Assembly: GCF_001180325.1 (NCBI RefSeq)
Contig: NZ_CVSZ01000006.1
Location: 1-40,402, forward strand
DNA: 40,402 nucleotides
Direction of reading: 5' to 3'
Source: Prochlorococcus marinus
GTDB taxonomy: Bacteria; Cyanobacteriota; Cyanobacteriia; PCC-6307; Cyanobiaceae
The notes beneath the pieces are model-generated. The model was not told the origin of the DNA. It worked only from the letters and a program-made list of their open reading frames with translations, and made no database searches. Positions within the stretch are counted from its first letter, which is position 1; each line of letters starts with the position of its first letter. A program made the position numbers and the translations under genes. This document shows, one piece after another, positions 8,996-18,170 of the stretch.

Positions 8996-11161
8996 GTGGA
9001 AGGACAAAATAAGTCGATCACGTTTGACGGACGAGAGATACGACTAACAACAGGACTATATGCTCCTCAAGCAAATGGATCAGTAATGATTGAGTGCGGT
9101 GACACCTCTCTATTAGTTACAGCAACAAAAACCACAAAAAAAGATGCTTCAGACTTTCTACCTCTAATATGTGACTACGAGGAGAAACTATATGCTGCCG
9201 GAAGAATTCCTGGTGGTTTCATGAGGAGAGAAGGTCGCCCTCCAGAAAGAGCGACTTTAATATCAAGATTGATTGACAGGCCAATGAGGCCACTTTTTCC
9301 ATCATGGATGAGAGACGAAATACAAATTGTTGCCTCTTGTCTTTCTCTAGACGAAAGAGTCCCAGCAGATGTTCTAGCTGTTACTGGTGCTTCAATAGCA
9401 ACTTTACTTGGAGAAATCCCATTTTATGGGCCAATGGCTGCAGTTAGAGTGGGTCTCATAGGAGATGATTTCATTTTAAATCCAAGTTATAGAGAAATAG
9501 AAAGAGGAGATTTAGACATTGTTGTTGCAGGTTCACCTGACGGAATTGTCATGATTGAGGCAGGTGCTAATCAGTTATCGGAACAAGATACTATCGAAGC
9601 TATAGATTTTGGTTATGAAGCAGTTTCTGAACTTATTAAATCTCAAGAAGATCTATTAAAAGATTTAGGAATAAAACAGATTAAGCTATCTGACCCTGAA
9701 GAAGATAAAACATTGCCCTCTTATCTAGAGAAAAATTGTACAAAACCTATTGAGTTGGTTTTAAAGAAATTTGATCTTTCAAAGGAAGAGAGAGATCTTG
9801 AACTCGAAAAAATAAAAGTTGAGACTCAAGATAAAATTGATGCTTTAAAAGATGATCACCAATTAAAAGCTCTTCTTTCTGAAAACGATAAGTTATTAAA
9901 TGTTGACTTTAAAAAACTCACCAAGAAATTAATGAGGTCCCAAATCATTAATGATGGGATAAGAGTTGATGGAAGGAATCTCGACGAAGTTAGGAAAATA
10001 TCTGCTTCTGCAGGAATTCTTCCAAAAAGAGTCCATGGATCGGCTTTATTTCAAAGAGGTTTAACCCAAGTATTATCTACAACTACATTAGGTACTCCTA
10101 GTGATGCTCAAGAAATGGACGACCTCAATCCAAGCACAGAAAAAACTTATCTCCATCACTATAACTTCCCTCCATATTCAGTAGGAGAAACAAGACCGAT
10201 GAGAACTCCTGGAAGAAGAGAAATTGGCCATGGAGCATTAGCTGAGAGAGCAATAATTCCAGTTCTCCCAGGGAAAGAAACATTTCCTTATGTACTTAGG
10301 GTGGTTAGCGAAGTTTTAAGTTCCAACGGATCAACTTCAATGGGTTCTGTATGTGGAAGCACACTTTCATTATTGGATGCAGGGGTTCCTCTCAAAGCTC
10401 TTGTAAGTGGTACTGCCATGGGCTTAATAAAGGAAGGTAAAGAAGTACGGATTCTTACAGATATTCAAGGCATTGAAGATTTTCTTGGAGACATGGACTT
10501 TAAAGTAGCAGGAACTGAAAAGGGTATAACTGCGTTACAAATGGATATGAAAATTACAGGTTTGCCAGTATCTATTATTTCTGATGCGATTAAAAAAGCT
10601 CGTCCTGCAAGATTACAAATTTTAGAAAAGATGCAAGCAGCAATCGACAAGCCTCAAGAATCACTTTCTCCTCATGCTCCCCGACTATTAAGCTTTAGGA
10701 TTGACCCTGAACTTATTGGAACAGTTATAGGACCAGGCGGAAGAACTATTAAAGGAATCACTGAAAGAACCAATACTAAGATAGATATAGAGGATGGAGG
10801 CATTGTAACTATCGCCTCTCATGATGGAGCTGCTGCAGAAGAAGCTCAAAAGATAATCGAGGGGTTAACACGCAAGGTGCATGAAGGTGAGATCTTCTCT
10901 GGAGTTGTTACAAGAATTATACCTATAGGTGCTTTCGTTGAGATCTTGCCAGGCAAAGAAGGAATGGTACACATTTCTCAGTTATCTGAGGCAAGGGTTG
11001 AGAGAGTCGAAGATGTAGTTAGACAAGGAGATGAGGTAACTGTAAGAGTTAGAGAGATAGATAGCAGAGGAAGAATTAATCTTACCTTAAGAGGTGTAGG
11101 CCAAAATAATGGTATGTCTTATCCAGAACCAACCCCTACTCCAGTTGCTCCCCTTAATTAA
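8996..11161 (+). CDS. pnp: Polyribonucleotide nucleotidyltransferase (PNPase)
   Basis: A 721-residue phosphorolytic 3'-5' exoribonuclease. Two RNase-PH cores are seen (first from residue 1, second from about 320 with [17 protein letters not shown] and the catalytic region [19 protein letters not shown]), followed by a KH domain ([20 protein letters not shown], about 565) and an S1 domain ([20 protein letters not shown], about 635). Start is GTG at 8996; the N-terminus ([17 protein letters not shown]) fits the family. Its stop is 3 bp from the stop of cysQ on the opposite strand. Confidence 0.97.
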   Translation: MEGQNKSITFDGREIRLTTGLYAPQANGSVMIECGDTSLLVTATKTTKKDASDFLPLICDYEEKLYAAGRIPGGFMRREGRPPERATLISRLIDRPMRPLFPSWMRDEIQIVASCLSLDERVPADVLAVTGASIATLLGEIPFYGPMAAVRVGLIGDDFILNPSYREIERGDLDIVVAGSPDGIVMIEAGANQLSEQDTIEAIDFGYEAVSELIKSQEDLLKDLGIKQIKLSDPEEDKTLPSYLEKNCTKPIELVLKKFDLSKEERDLELEKIKVETQDKIDALKDDHQLKALLSENDKLLNVDFKKLTKKLMRSQIINDGIRVDGRNLDEVRKISASAGILPKRVHGSALFQRGLTQVLSTTTLGTPSDAQEMDDLNPSTEKTYLHHYNFPPYSVGETRPMRTPGRREIGHGALAERAIIPVLPGKETFPYVLRVVSEVLSSNGSTSMGSVCGSTLSLLDAGVPLKALVSGTAMGLIKEGKEVRILTDIQGIEDFLGDMDFKVAGTEKGITALQMDMKITGLPVSIISDAIKKARPARLQILEKMQAAIDKPQESLSPHAPRLLSFRIDPELIGTVIGPGGRTIKGITERTNTKIDIEDGGIVTIASHDGAAAEEAQKIIEGLTRKVHEGEIFSGVVTRIIPIGAFVEILPGKEGMVHISQLSEARVERVEDVVRQGDEVTVRVREIDSRGRINLTLRGVGQNNGMSYPEPTPTPVAPLN

Positions 11162-11164
11162 AAA

Positions 11165-12067
11165 CTAAAGAGGATAAATTCCGTTATCCTCAATAATTTT
11201 CTTTATTTCCATACAAATACTCCCATGAGTATTCTTATTATTAGTTGCTACTATAATCCCCCCATGTTCGAAATAAGTTTGTCCATAAGTTAGTTCTTTG
11301 TTATCTAAATTTGTAATTGCACCGCCAGCTGCTTTCAGAATAGATTCTGGTGCGGCAAAATCCCAATCTTTTGGCGAGCTTTTCTCAGGTAAACTCAGGC
11401 AGATATATATATCAGTATCTCCCCTAACTATAGATGCTAATTTACAGCCAATGCTTCCCATAATTTCGACTTTGTTAAAATTAATTTTCTTAATTAAATT
11501 TTGCAAAATTTCATTCCCATGATTTTTACTTGTTACTAAAGTCATTTCTTGAAGAGTTTTATTCTTTAAAACAATTGGTTTATATTTTGATCCGTCTCTT
11601 TTTTCACACCAAGTTTTTTCTCCATCAGTGATCCATAATTGATTTTTATCTGGAATCAAAACAAACCCAATATAAGGCTTTTGTTTAAAGTTCAATGCTA
11701 AATGCATTGCATAGTTACCCGTTCCTTGGATAAAGTCCTTCGTTCCATCTAGAGGATCAAGAACCCAGATCCAATCAGATTTACCATCAAAAATTTCTGA
11801 AGAAATTTTTACATTTTCTTCACTCAAAATGTCCCAATTAATATTTTTATATTTTTCATTTATTCTTTTAATGATTATTTCATTAACTTTTAAATCAGCC
11901 AAAGTAACAGGATCGTCTTCATTGTTATTTTTAAGTATATTTTTTTTATAATCTGAATTCTCTAACAATTTAGAGTAATAAAGCAAAATATCTGCAGCCT
12001 GCCAGCTGAAAATTCTTATATCATCGATAAGATTATTTATATCTACTCCAGAAGGTAATTTGATCAT
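11165..12067 (-). CDS. cysQ: 3'(2'),5'-bisphosphate nucleotidase, inositol-phosphatase family
   Basis: A 300-residue enzyme of the inositol-monophosphatase/CysQ superfamily that most likely hydrolyses 3'-phosphoadenosine 5'-phosphate from sulfate assimilation. Metal-binding motifs are visible: LSEEN near residue 83, WVLDPLDGTKDFI near 98-110 and KDWDFAAPESILKAAGG near 232-248. It is convergent with pnp, and its ATG is separated from the ATG of rsmI by only 3 bp, so its promoter must lie inside the rsmI coding region. FBPase or IMPase activity cannot be excluded from sequence alone. Confidence 0.88.
   Translation of the reverse strand: MIKLPSGVDINNLIDDIRIFSWQAADILLYYSKLLENSDYKKNILKNNNEDDPVTLADLKVNEIIIKRINEKYKNINWDILSEENVKISSEIFDGKSDWIWVLDPLDGTKDFIQGTGNYAMHLALNFKQKPYIGFVLIPDKNQLWITDGEKTWCEKRDGSKYKPIVLKNKTLQEMTLVTSKNHGNEILQNLIKKINFNKVEIMGSIGCKLASIVRGDTDIYICLSLPEKSSPKDWDFAAPESILKAAGGAITNLDNKELTYGQTYFEHGGIIVATNNKNTHGSICMEIKKIIEDNGIYPL
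11170..11191. terminator. Bidirectional hairpin in the 3' coding end of cysQ
   Basis: GAGGATAA (11170-11177), a 6-nt loop and TTATCCTC (11184-11191) form a perfect 8-bp stem. On the plus strand it is followed by AATAATTTTCTTT; on the minus strand by TTTAGTTTTTAA. It overlaps the last codons of cysQ and lies 9 bp after pnp, so it could serve as a shared terminator of the converging genes. Confidence 0.6.
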
Positions 12068-12070
12068 TCA

Positions 12071-12931
12071 ATGACTAATAATTCCATATTATCCCATAGA
12101 AAAGAGGAACCTGAAAACGGTATTTTGTATATAGTGGGAACTCCAATTGGAAATTTAAATGATATTTCTCAAAGAGCAATAAATATTCTTAAAAATGTTT
12201 CTTTAGTTGCTTGTGAGGACACAAGGCAAACAAAAAAAATAATGAACAAGTTCAATATTTCAAATAATCTTATAAGTTTTAACGAACATAATTCTTTAAT
12301 AAAAATTCCAAAAATAATTAAAGATCTCAAAGAGGGGAAATCAATAGCAATTGTGAGTGATGCTGGCATGCCAGGAATTTGCGACCCAGGGGAAGATATA
12401 TCTAGGAGTGTAAAATCTGAAGGAATTGATATTATTTGTATTCCTGGAGCATGCGCTGCAATAACAGCACTTGTTTCAAGTGGGCTACCCTCATCTAGTT
12501 TTGTATTTGAAGGATTTCTTCCTAAAAAGCAAATTAATAGGGAAAAAATTCTTTTAGAGATAAGTAAAAATGAAAAAACTACTATAATTTATGAATCTCC
12601 TAAGAGACTCAGAAAATTATTAAAGGAATTACGTGAATTTTGTGGAGGTAATCGAGAAATAATAGTGGCAAGAGAATTAACAAAAAAATTTGAAGAACAT
12701 GTGGGGAATAATATTAATGAAGTTGTAGAGTTCTTCAATAATAAAGATATTATTGGTGAAATAACAGTTGTTGTTAGAGGTATAAAAAAAGGAGATTTTC
12801 ATCCTGATAAATTAATTATAAAAAAAGATCTCAATGATTTAATAAATGCAGGCCTTAGTTTGTCAGAAGCCTCTAAATACTTGGCGAAGAGAAATGGTCT
12901 AAAAAAAAGCGAAGTTTATAATATGATTTAA
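12071..12931 (+). CDS. rsmI: 16S rRNA (cytidine-1402 2'-O) methyltransferase
   Basis: A 286-residue tetrapyrrole-methylase-fold enzyme that 2'-O-methylates C1402 in the ribosomal P site. Family motifs are YIVGTPIGNLNDIS (residues 20-33), ACEDTRQTKK, IVSDAGMPGICDPG near 95-108 and FEGFLPKKQINRE near 148-160. The C-terminal part ends with an LSEASKYLAKRNGLKKSEVY helix pair typical of RsmI. The start is 3 bp from the divergent cysQ start. Confidence 0.94.
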   Translation: MTNNSILSHRKEEPENGILYIVGTPIGNLNDISQRAINILKNVSLVACEDTRQTKKIMNKFNISNNLISFNEHNSLIKIPKIIKDLKEGKSIAIVSDAGMPGICDPGEDISRSVKSEGIDIICIPGACAAITALVSSGLPSSSFVFEGFLPKKQINREKILLEISKNEKTTIIYESPKRLRKLLKELREFCGGNREIIVARELTKKFEEHVGNNINEVVEFFNNKDIIGEITVVVRGIKKGDFHPDKLIIKKDLNDLINAGLSLSEASKYLAKRNGLKKSEVYNMI

Positions 12932-12950
12932 AATTTAAATAAACTTTTAA

Positions 12951-13026
12951 TTATATGAGCTTATTTATTAAAAAATTATTCTTCTCAGCAATTTTCAACT
13001 CTTGTTTGTTTGCACTTCTATTTATA
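12951..13026 (-). other. Possible 3' tail of a lost convergent gene
   Basis: On the minus strand this stretch ends with TAA at 12951-12953 and encodes NKQELKIAEKNNFLINKLI, which looks like an ordinary charged C-terminus. At 13027 the sequence switches to the EamA gene on the other strand, so the rest of the putative gene is absent. The plus-strand frame beginning ATG 12955 reads through the switch by chance and should not be taken as the start of the transporter. Confidence 0.3.
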
Positions 13027-13089
13027 GGGAATTTAATTAATCCAATAGGATGGTTGGGACTACTTTTTGGCTTGGGAGGAATAATATTT
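13027..13089. repeat. Internal partner of the 63-bp left-edge inverted repeat
   Basis: Identical to the reverse complement of 1-63. Sequence before it (12951-13026) is unrelated to the transporter, whereas sequence before the edge copy (64 upward) is transporter-like, so the abnormal junction is at 13026/13027. Confidence 0.95.
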
Positions 13090-13623
13090 TTAGGTGTTCC
13101 ACAAGAATTTTTAGGGAATTGGTGGCTAATGTCTGACAAGTCTATAAATGATGTTGCGTTTAACTTTGGAGAACTTTGGATGCTTGCAGCTTCTCTAGCT
13201 ATGGCACTAGGAACAATTTTAATTAGATTCACATGTACCAAAAGTGATCCAGTGGCAGTTACAGGTTGGCATATGGTTTTAGGGAGTTTGCCCTTAATTA
13301 TTAAGCACTGCTTACAATCAAATTTCAAAATAATTCCAGATTGGTCAATATTTGATTGGGGACTTATGTCATTTGCAAGCATTTTTGGAGGAGCAATTGC
13401 TTACGGATTGTTTTTCTACTTTGCTAATAATAAAGAAATAACTGGATTTAGTACTCTTGCTTTTTTAACACCTGTATTTGCTCTTCTCAGTGGAGGTGTT
13501 TGGTTAGATGAGAGACTCACTATAGTGCAGTGGGTAGGAGTGGTGTTTGTTCTTATCTCAGTATTTTTTGTAAGCCAGAGAAAGAGTTTATGGGAAAATA
13601 AATTTTCCGATACTACTATTTAA
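13027..13623 (+). CDS. EamA/DMT-family transporter, C-terminal part (split gene)
   Basis: These 198 codons continue the protein begun at 408-64 on the minus strand: the first 21 codons are shared by both pieces, and the rest has the second EamA repeat (FGELWMLAASLAMALGTILIR, GWHMVLGSLPLI, FGGAIAYGLFFYFANNKEITGFSTLAFLTPVFALLSGGVWLDERLT). The open frame extends back to ATG 12955, but residues before 13027 do not resemble the family and replace the real N-terminal half. The frame continues cleanly to a TAA 28 bp before the glycosyltransferase gene, so EamA, glycosyltransferase and ArnT-like genes probably form a transcript in the real genome. Confidence 0.85.
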   Translation, partial: GNLINPIGWLGLLFGLGGIIFLGVPQEFLGNWWLMSDKSINDVAFNFGELWMLAASLAMALGTILIRFTCTKSDPVAVTGWHMVLGSLPLIIKHCLQSNFKIIPDWSIFDWGLMSFASIFGGAIAYGLFFYFANNKEITGFSTLAFLTPVFALLSGGVWLDERLTIVQWVGVVFVLISVFFVSQRKSLWENKFSDTTI

Positions 13624-13651
13624 TTAGTTTCTTTTTGTAAAAAGTCTAATA

Positions 13652-14728
13652 ATGCGAATAGTATTGATTAGTACTCCAATAGGGTTCTTAGGGAGTGGTA
13701 AAGGTGGTGGAGTTGAATTAACTGTAAATTCTTTAGTTTCAGGTTTAATTTCTTTAGGACATTCTGTTGAGGTTGTAGCTCCAAAGAATTCTAAGTTACA
13801 TGAAAATAATGTAAAAGCAAAATTACATTTTGTGGAAGGTGAAGATCAAATAAGTTGGCAGCATCAAAATTATAATTCTCCAGTGAGTATCCCAGACAAT
13901 TCTCTTTTAGCAGGAATGCTTGAAAAGGCATTGGATATCGCTAAACATGCAGATGTCTTGTTGAACATGTCCTATGATTGGTTGCCTATTTGGATGACTC
14001 TAAATTTAGATATACCCATTGCTCATATTATTAGTATGGGTTCTGAAAGTTCAGTAATTAGTAATTTAATCTCTAAAGTATATGCCAAATATCCAAATAA
14101 TTTTGCTTTTCATTCGAAAATGCAGGCTAATGATTATCCATTCATAAAAAAACCAACAGTTATTGGGAATGGGTTTAATTTAGATAATTATATTTTTCAA
14201 GATTCAGTGAAGGGACCATTGGCATGGGTTGGAAGAGTAGCTCCGGAGAAAGGTTTAGAGGATGCAGTATATGTAGCAAATCAACTTGGCGAAAAATTAA
14301 AAGTTTGGGGATTTATAGAAGATGAGATGTATGCCTCAAAGATTGAAAAATTATTCCCTCAAGGAGCTATAGATTGGATGGGTTTTTTATCAACAGACAA
14401 ATTACAAAAAGAACTTGGTAAATGCAGAGTGTTGCTAAATACTCCGAAATGGAATGAGGCATATGGGAACGTTATTGTTGAAGCTTTAGCATGCGGGGTG
14501 CCAGTTGTAGCTTATAAAAGGGGAGGACCTAGAGAAATTATTCAGCATGGCCTAACAGGATATCTTGCTGATCCTGACGATAAAAAAAATATGCTTTCTT
14601 ATGTAGAGATTATTGAAAAAATAAAGCGTCAGAAATGTAGAGAATGGGTAGAAAAAAATGCCTCCTCAGATATATTTGCTAATAAGGTTGTGAACTGGCT
14701 TAATAAGGTAATGCATGAATATAAATAA
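13652..14728 (+). CDS. Glycosyltransferase, GT4-like (GT-B fold)
   Basis: A 358-residue GT-B glycosyltransferase. The N-terminal Rossmann part starts MRIVLISTPIGFLGSGKGGGVELTVNSL, with the glycine loop and GHSVEVVAP typical of GT4. The C-terminal donor domain has WVGRVAPEKGLEDAVYVA near residues 190-208 and the nucleotide-sugar motif EAYGNVIVEALACGVPVVAYKRGG (E-x7-E) near 269-292. Probably cytoplasmic and acting on cell-surface polysaccharide or glycolipid; donor and acceptor are unknown. It is followed 6 bp later by the ArnT-like gene, suggesting a joint role in envelope glycosylation. Confidence 0.85.
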   Translation: MRIVLISTPIGFLGSGKGGGVELTVNSLVSGLISLGHSVEVVAPKNSKLHENNVKAKLHFVEGEDQISWQHQNYNSPVSIPDNSLLAGMLEKALDIAKHADVLLNMSYDWLPIWMTLNLDIPIAHIISMGSESSVISNLISKVYAKYPNNFAFHSKMQANDYPFIKKPTVIGNGFNLDNYIFQDSVKGPLAWVGRVAPEKGLEDAVYVANQLGEKLKVWGFIEDEMYASKIEKLFPQGAIDWMGFLSTDKLQKELGKCRVLLNTPKWNEAYGNVIVEALACGVPVVAYKRGGPREIIQHGLTGYLADPDDKKNMLSYVEIIEKIKRQKCREWVEKNASSDIFANKVVNWLNKVMHEYK

Positions 14729-14734
14729 TATTAA

Positions 14735-16540
14735 ATGATTCTTCTGAATTCAAAAAAAAGGCTTTTAAACGCAGTAATAATTTTAGTTTCTGGAATCATT
14801 ATTTTTATTTTAGGTTTAGGTAATACAGGATTGGTGGATGAAACGCCTCCTTTATTTGCCGCGGCAGCAAGGGCGATGAGTGAATCTGGTGACTGGATAA
14901 CTCCAAAGGTAAATGGAATGTTCCGTTTTGATAAGCCTCCACTGATATATTGGCTAATGGGTTTTTTTTACTCATTGCCCAAAAGCGAGATCTGGGATAG
15001 TTACGGGACAATCTCAGCAAGACTTCCTTCAGCCTTGGGATCATTATTTTTAATGTTGATGATTGGAGATACTTTATTTTGTTGGCCACAGAAGACTGAA
15101 AAGCAATTCCTTACTCCAATAGTTGCATCATTAGCCTTTGCTTTGTCTCCAATAATAATTATTTGGAGTAGAACTGCCGTGAGTGATGCTCTTTTAACTG
15201 GGACCTTGGGGATTAGCCTTCTTTTGTTTTGGAGAAGAATGGCAAGTGAAAATAATGACCAATGTATTTCAGCGTGGGTATTTTTAGGATTGGCAATTTT
15301 AACTAAAGGACCTGTTGCATTTGTTTTGGCATTATTGACTATTACATCTTTCTTATTTAGTCAGAAGAATTGGAAAACGTTGCTTTGTAAGATCAACCCT
15401 AAGAAAGGTTTTTTAGTAACAATACTTATAAGTGTTCCATGGTACATATTAGAACTCATAAAAGAGGGAAAGCCTTTTTGGGACAATTTTTTTGGTTACC
15501 ATAATTTTCAAAGATATACCTCAGTTGTAAATAATCATGCCGAACCATTCTGGTTTTTTCTCTACATAATGATATTGGCTTCATTACCATTCACTCCTTT
15601 TTTGTATCACGGGATATTCAATGCCTTTAAGGATTTTTTGAGAAGTTCAAAAGAAAGTTGCAATATCACTAAAACCCTTTATACCTATTCTCTATGTTGG
15701 TTAACATCTGTTTTAATCTTCTTTAGTCTTTCTGCTACAAAACTACCAAGCTATTGGCTTCCAGCAATTCCAGCAGCCTCAATCTTAATTAGTAATAGCT
15801 TTATAAACTTAAGAAATTTAAGTAGAAGTTATCTATATTTATGGATTTTTAATATTTTAATTTTATTCGGTGTTTCAATGGCATTCTTTTTCTCAAATTA
15901 TTGGTTAAGTTCAATAAATGATCCCGAAATGCCTAATCTTGCATCTGAACTAATAAGCTCTGGTATAATTTTTAAAGCCAAATTATTCTTCTCTTCATTT
16001 ACCCTGCTGGCAATAATTTTATTTTCTTTAAAATCTAGAAATATCCTTCTTTATCTCCAAATTTTACTTCTAGTGGGACAATCTTATTTGATGTCGCCAA
16101 TTAGAAAATTAGCAGATACTTCAAGGCAATTACCTTTAAGAAATATCTCAAAATTAGTTTTAGATATTCGCGAGGGGAGGGAAACTTTAGCAATGATCGG
16201 GATAAGAAAACCTTCATTACATTTTTATTCGAGACAAATAGTTTTTTATGAACCCAACACTAAAGAGGGATTAATTAATCTTTCAGAAAGGCTAAATACT
16301 GATAGGAGAGAGAATTATGAGGACCAACCTAATTATGAATATGAATCTCTATTGGTCGTGATAGATGAATACTCTATCCGCAGCCAGCAATGGTCAAAAA
16401 TTAATCATCAAAAATTGGGTAAATTTGGAATTTATAATTTATGGCGAATTAAAAAAAGTGACTTAAACAAGTATTCGAGATTTTTAGTACAAAGTGGTTA
16501 TAAATCTGACTGGGTAAATAGAAAAGTTGAAAAATTTTAA
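14735..16540 (+). CDS. ArnT/PMT-like membrane glycosyltransferase
   Basis: A 601-residue GT-C enzyme with about a dozen hydrophobic helices. The first loop contains VDETPPLFAAAARAMSESGDW with the catalytic-type Asp-Glu, and RFDKPPLIYWLMG, the hallmark of ArnT/dolichyl-phosphate-mannose mannosyltransferases (PMT_2). WSRTAVSDALLTG and AILTKGPVAFVLAL follow. The last 150 residues are soluble and probably periplasmic. It transfers a sugar from a polyprenyl carrier to lipid A, protein or polysaccharide; which one cannot be decided. It overlaps the convergent CopG-like gene by 4 nt. Confidence 0.83.
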   Translation: MILLNSKKRLLNAVIILVSGIIIFILGLGNTGLVDETPPLFAAAARAMSESGDWITPKVNGMFRFDKPPLIYWLMGFFYSLPKSEIWDSYGTISARLPSALGSLFLMLMIGDTLFCWPQKTEKQFLTPIVASLAFALSPIIIIWSRTAVSDALLTGTLGISLLLFWRRMASENNDQCISAWVFLGLAILTKGPVAFVLALLTITSFLFSQKNWKTLLCKINPKKGFLVTILISVPWYILELIKEGKPFWDNFFGYHNFQRYTSVVNNHAEPFWFFLYIMILASLPFTPFLYHGIFNAFKDFLRSSKESCNITKTLYTYSLCWLTSVLIFFSLSATKLPSYWLPAIPAASILISNSFINLRNLSRSYLYLWIFNILILFGVSMAFFFSNYWLSSINDPEMPNLASELISSGIIFKAKLFFSSFTLLAIILFSLKSRNILLYLQILLLVGQSYLMSPIRKLADTSRQLPLRNISKLVLDIREGRETLAMIGIRKPSLHFYSRQIVFYEPNTKEGLINLSERLNTDRRENYEDQPNYEYESLLVVIDEYSIRSQQWSKINHQKLGKFGIYNLWRIKKSDLNKYSRFLVQSGYKSDWVNRKVEKF

Positions 16541-16788
16541 CAAAGTCTTTTTTTAAGAAGAGCATTTTTTAAATCATCAATGCTGCACTTGCTTGGAATC
16601 TCAATTTTGTTTAAATCTTCCATTAATTCGAGATCGATGACAGAATCTTCGGCTAAAAAACTAAAAACCTCATTAATGCTTATTCCCATATCTTGAGCCA
16701 TCTCTGAGATAAGCCTTAGAGTATCCCTCCTCACAGAAATCCTTAGATCTATAGGGATATATTCATTTTCAGGGTTTGCTGACTTCAT
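16537..16788 (-). CDS. Small CopG/ribbon-helix-helix-like protein
   Basis: An 83-residue protein with IPIDLRISVRRDTLRLISEMAQDMGISINEVFSFLAEDSV (residues 12-51 approximately): a strand, then two helices around GIS, as in RHH/CopG DNA-binding domains. The C-terminal half is acidic then basic (KNALLKKRLC). No toxin gene is adjacent, so an antitoxin role is not supported; a small transcription regulator is possible. It overlaps the 3' end of the ArnT-like gene on the opposite strand by 4 nt. Confidence 0.55.
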   Translation of the reverse strand: MKSANPENEYIPIDLRISVRRDTLRLISEMAQDMGISINEVFSFLAEDSVIDLELMEDLNKIEIPSKCSIDDLKNALLKKRLC

Positions 16789-16869
16789 AACCTAAATCTT
16801 AAGACATTATTTAGTTATCAGGATATAATCTTTACAATATTCATCAATCATGCATTTTTAAACTTTTGT

Positions 16870-17721
16870 TCAGATAGTCTCAGTAAATAAATTCATAAAC
16901 ATTTTTAATAGAGGAATTGTTATTAATGAAATTATGGTTGTAGTAAAAAGAATTTTGGAAGCTATTTTTTGTTTCACACCATAAGCCTCTGCCATTAAAA
17001 TTGTAGATATTGCTGTTGGGGTGGCTGCCTGAAGAATTACTGCAAATGATTGATTTAAGTTAAAATTTAAGTATTTGCTAAGTAAAAAAATAATAAAAGG
17101 AAGAATGAATAACTTTAATAGAATTGAAAATTTAATTTCTTCATTTAGATCCAAAATCCTCTCATTCTGATTTGTGATTATTCCAAGTCTTGTTCCTACA
17201 ACTATTATTGCCAAAGCAATAACTATTCTTGCAGGAATCCAAAGATAATTGCCTAAAATTTCATCTATTTGAAAAAGATATGCAAGAAGTACACCAATGA
17301 TCCCTCTTGATGCAGGGCTATTTATCAATGCATCAAATAGTCCTTTGATGTTTGGGATTTTTTTGCTGTTGGATTTTTCTTGAAGAAAAAAAGGTCCAAA
17401 TATCCAAGCGAAAAGTGTTGTTCCTAAATCAAATCCAACAGTGAAATTAATAGTTGTTGAAGGAAGAAGAGCTAGCGCAATTGGTATTCCAAGAAATGAT
17501 GTATTACCTATTAGGCCTGCTAGCTGCAATGTGTAATTTGGTAGCTTCTTGTTAAGTATTGGGATTATATTTATTAATGTTATTAAAAATCCAATTACAG
17601 AGAATGCTAAAAATGCACTTTTAATTAGGTTTATATCTATACCTTCCTTTAATAGAAGACCCATTACACTTAATGGAATACCAAATCTTATTAGAGGTCT
17701 TGCTATATATTTTGAAATCAT
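16870..17721 (-). CDS. AEC-family (auxin efflux carrier-like) transporter
   Basis: A 283-residue hydrophobic permease with two repeats of helices; LAGLIGNTSFLGIPIALALLP near residues 67-87 and LQAATPTAISTILMAEAYG near 229-247 match the AEC family (bile/arsenite/riboflavin transporter clan). The substrate is unknown. From the ATG at 17721 the protein lacks the usual first helix. The same frame stays open upstream to 17820 and encodes INIIPFLIFGFLLGKKNP, a good first helix, but with no ATG, GTG or TTG, so the real start may be a rare codon (ATT or ATA) or the gene has lost its start. Confidence 0.8.
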   Translation of the reverse strand: MISKYIARPLIRFGIPLSVMGLLLKEGIDINLIKSAFLAFSVIGFLITLINIIPILNKKLPNYTLQLAGLIGNTSFLGIPIALALLPSTTINFTVGFDLGTTLFAWIFGPFFLQEKSNSKKIPNIKGLFDALINSPASRGIIGVLLAYLFQIDEILGNYLWIPARIVIALAIIVVGTRLGIITNQNERILDLNEEIKFSILLKLFILPFIIFLLSKYLNFNLNQSFAVILQAATPTAISTILMAEAYGVKQKIASKILFTTTIISLITIPLLKMFMNLFTETI

Positions 17722-17869
17722 TGGATTCTTTTTTCCCAGAAGAAAACCAAAGATTAAAAAAGGGATGATATTTATAAAAAGAGAGTAGATGCTATTAATT
17801 AAATATTTATTAAAGCAATATTAACTCGCCAAAGTGCAGTCAAAAAGTTTTTTATTATTTATTGAAAAT

Positions 17870-18127
17870 TTAAATTAATTTCCAGATTGCTTTTTCAGGA
17901 ATTAGAGGAGATTTATATAAATTTTCTGGTTCTTTAGTCAAAACTCTCCATGTAGGAACCCTACAAGTTACGTAAGCAGGACTTTCTATTAAAACCCCTG
18001 GGTTCTCATCAAAAGTACATGTAAAGCCTTCTTTCCAATATCCGCCATTGTTAAGGCTTCCTTTAAACCAAACCCAGCATTTTGAAGTTTTCAAGATCAG
18101 TAAATTTTTTTTTTCTATCTTAATCAA
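17870..18127 (-). CDS. Conserved-looking small protein of unknown function
   Basis: An 85-residue protein starting at TTG 18127 (MIKIEKKNLLILKTSKCWVWFKGS), rich in Trp and Cys: CWVWFKG, GGYWKEGFTCTFDENPG, YVTCRVPTWRV. No membrane segment or signal is seen, and I do not recognise the family. The middle looks like a compact beta-rich fold. A second TTG ten codons in is an alternative start. It lies in a minus-strand series with SemiSWEET and the peroxiredoxin-like gene. Confidence 0.5.
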   Translation of the reverse strand: MIKIEKKNLLILKTSKCWVWFKGSLNNGGYWKEGFTCTFDENPGVLIESPAYVTCRVPTWRVLTKEPENLYKSPLIPEKAIWKLI

Positions 18128-18170
18128 GATTTCAGTAATAAATATAAAGTTTATTACTTTTAAAAAAATT

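Noticed and set aside
12955..13623. A complete transporter gene starting at ATG 12955
   Set aside because: The first 24 residues are not transporter-like, and the sequence from 13027 matches the second half of the gene begun at 408-64. The frame continuity across the junction is chance.
16537..16788. Toxin-antitoxin module
   Set aside because: Only an RHH-like protein is present; the neighbours are a glycosyltransferase and a transporter, not a toxin.
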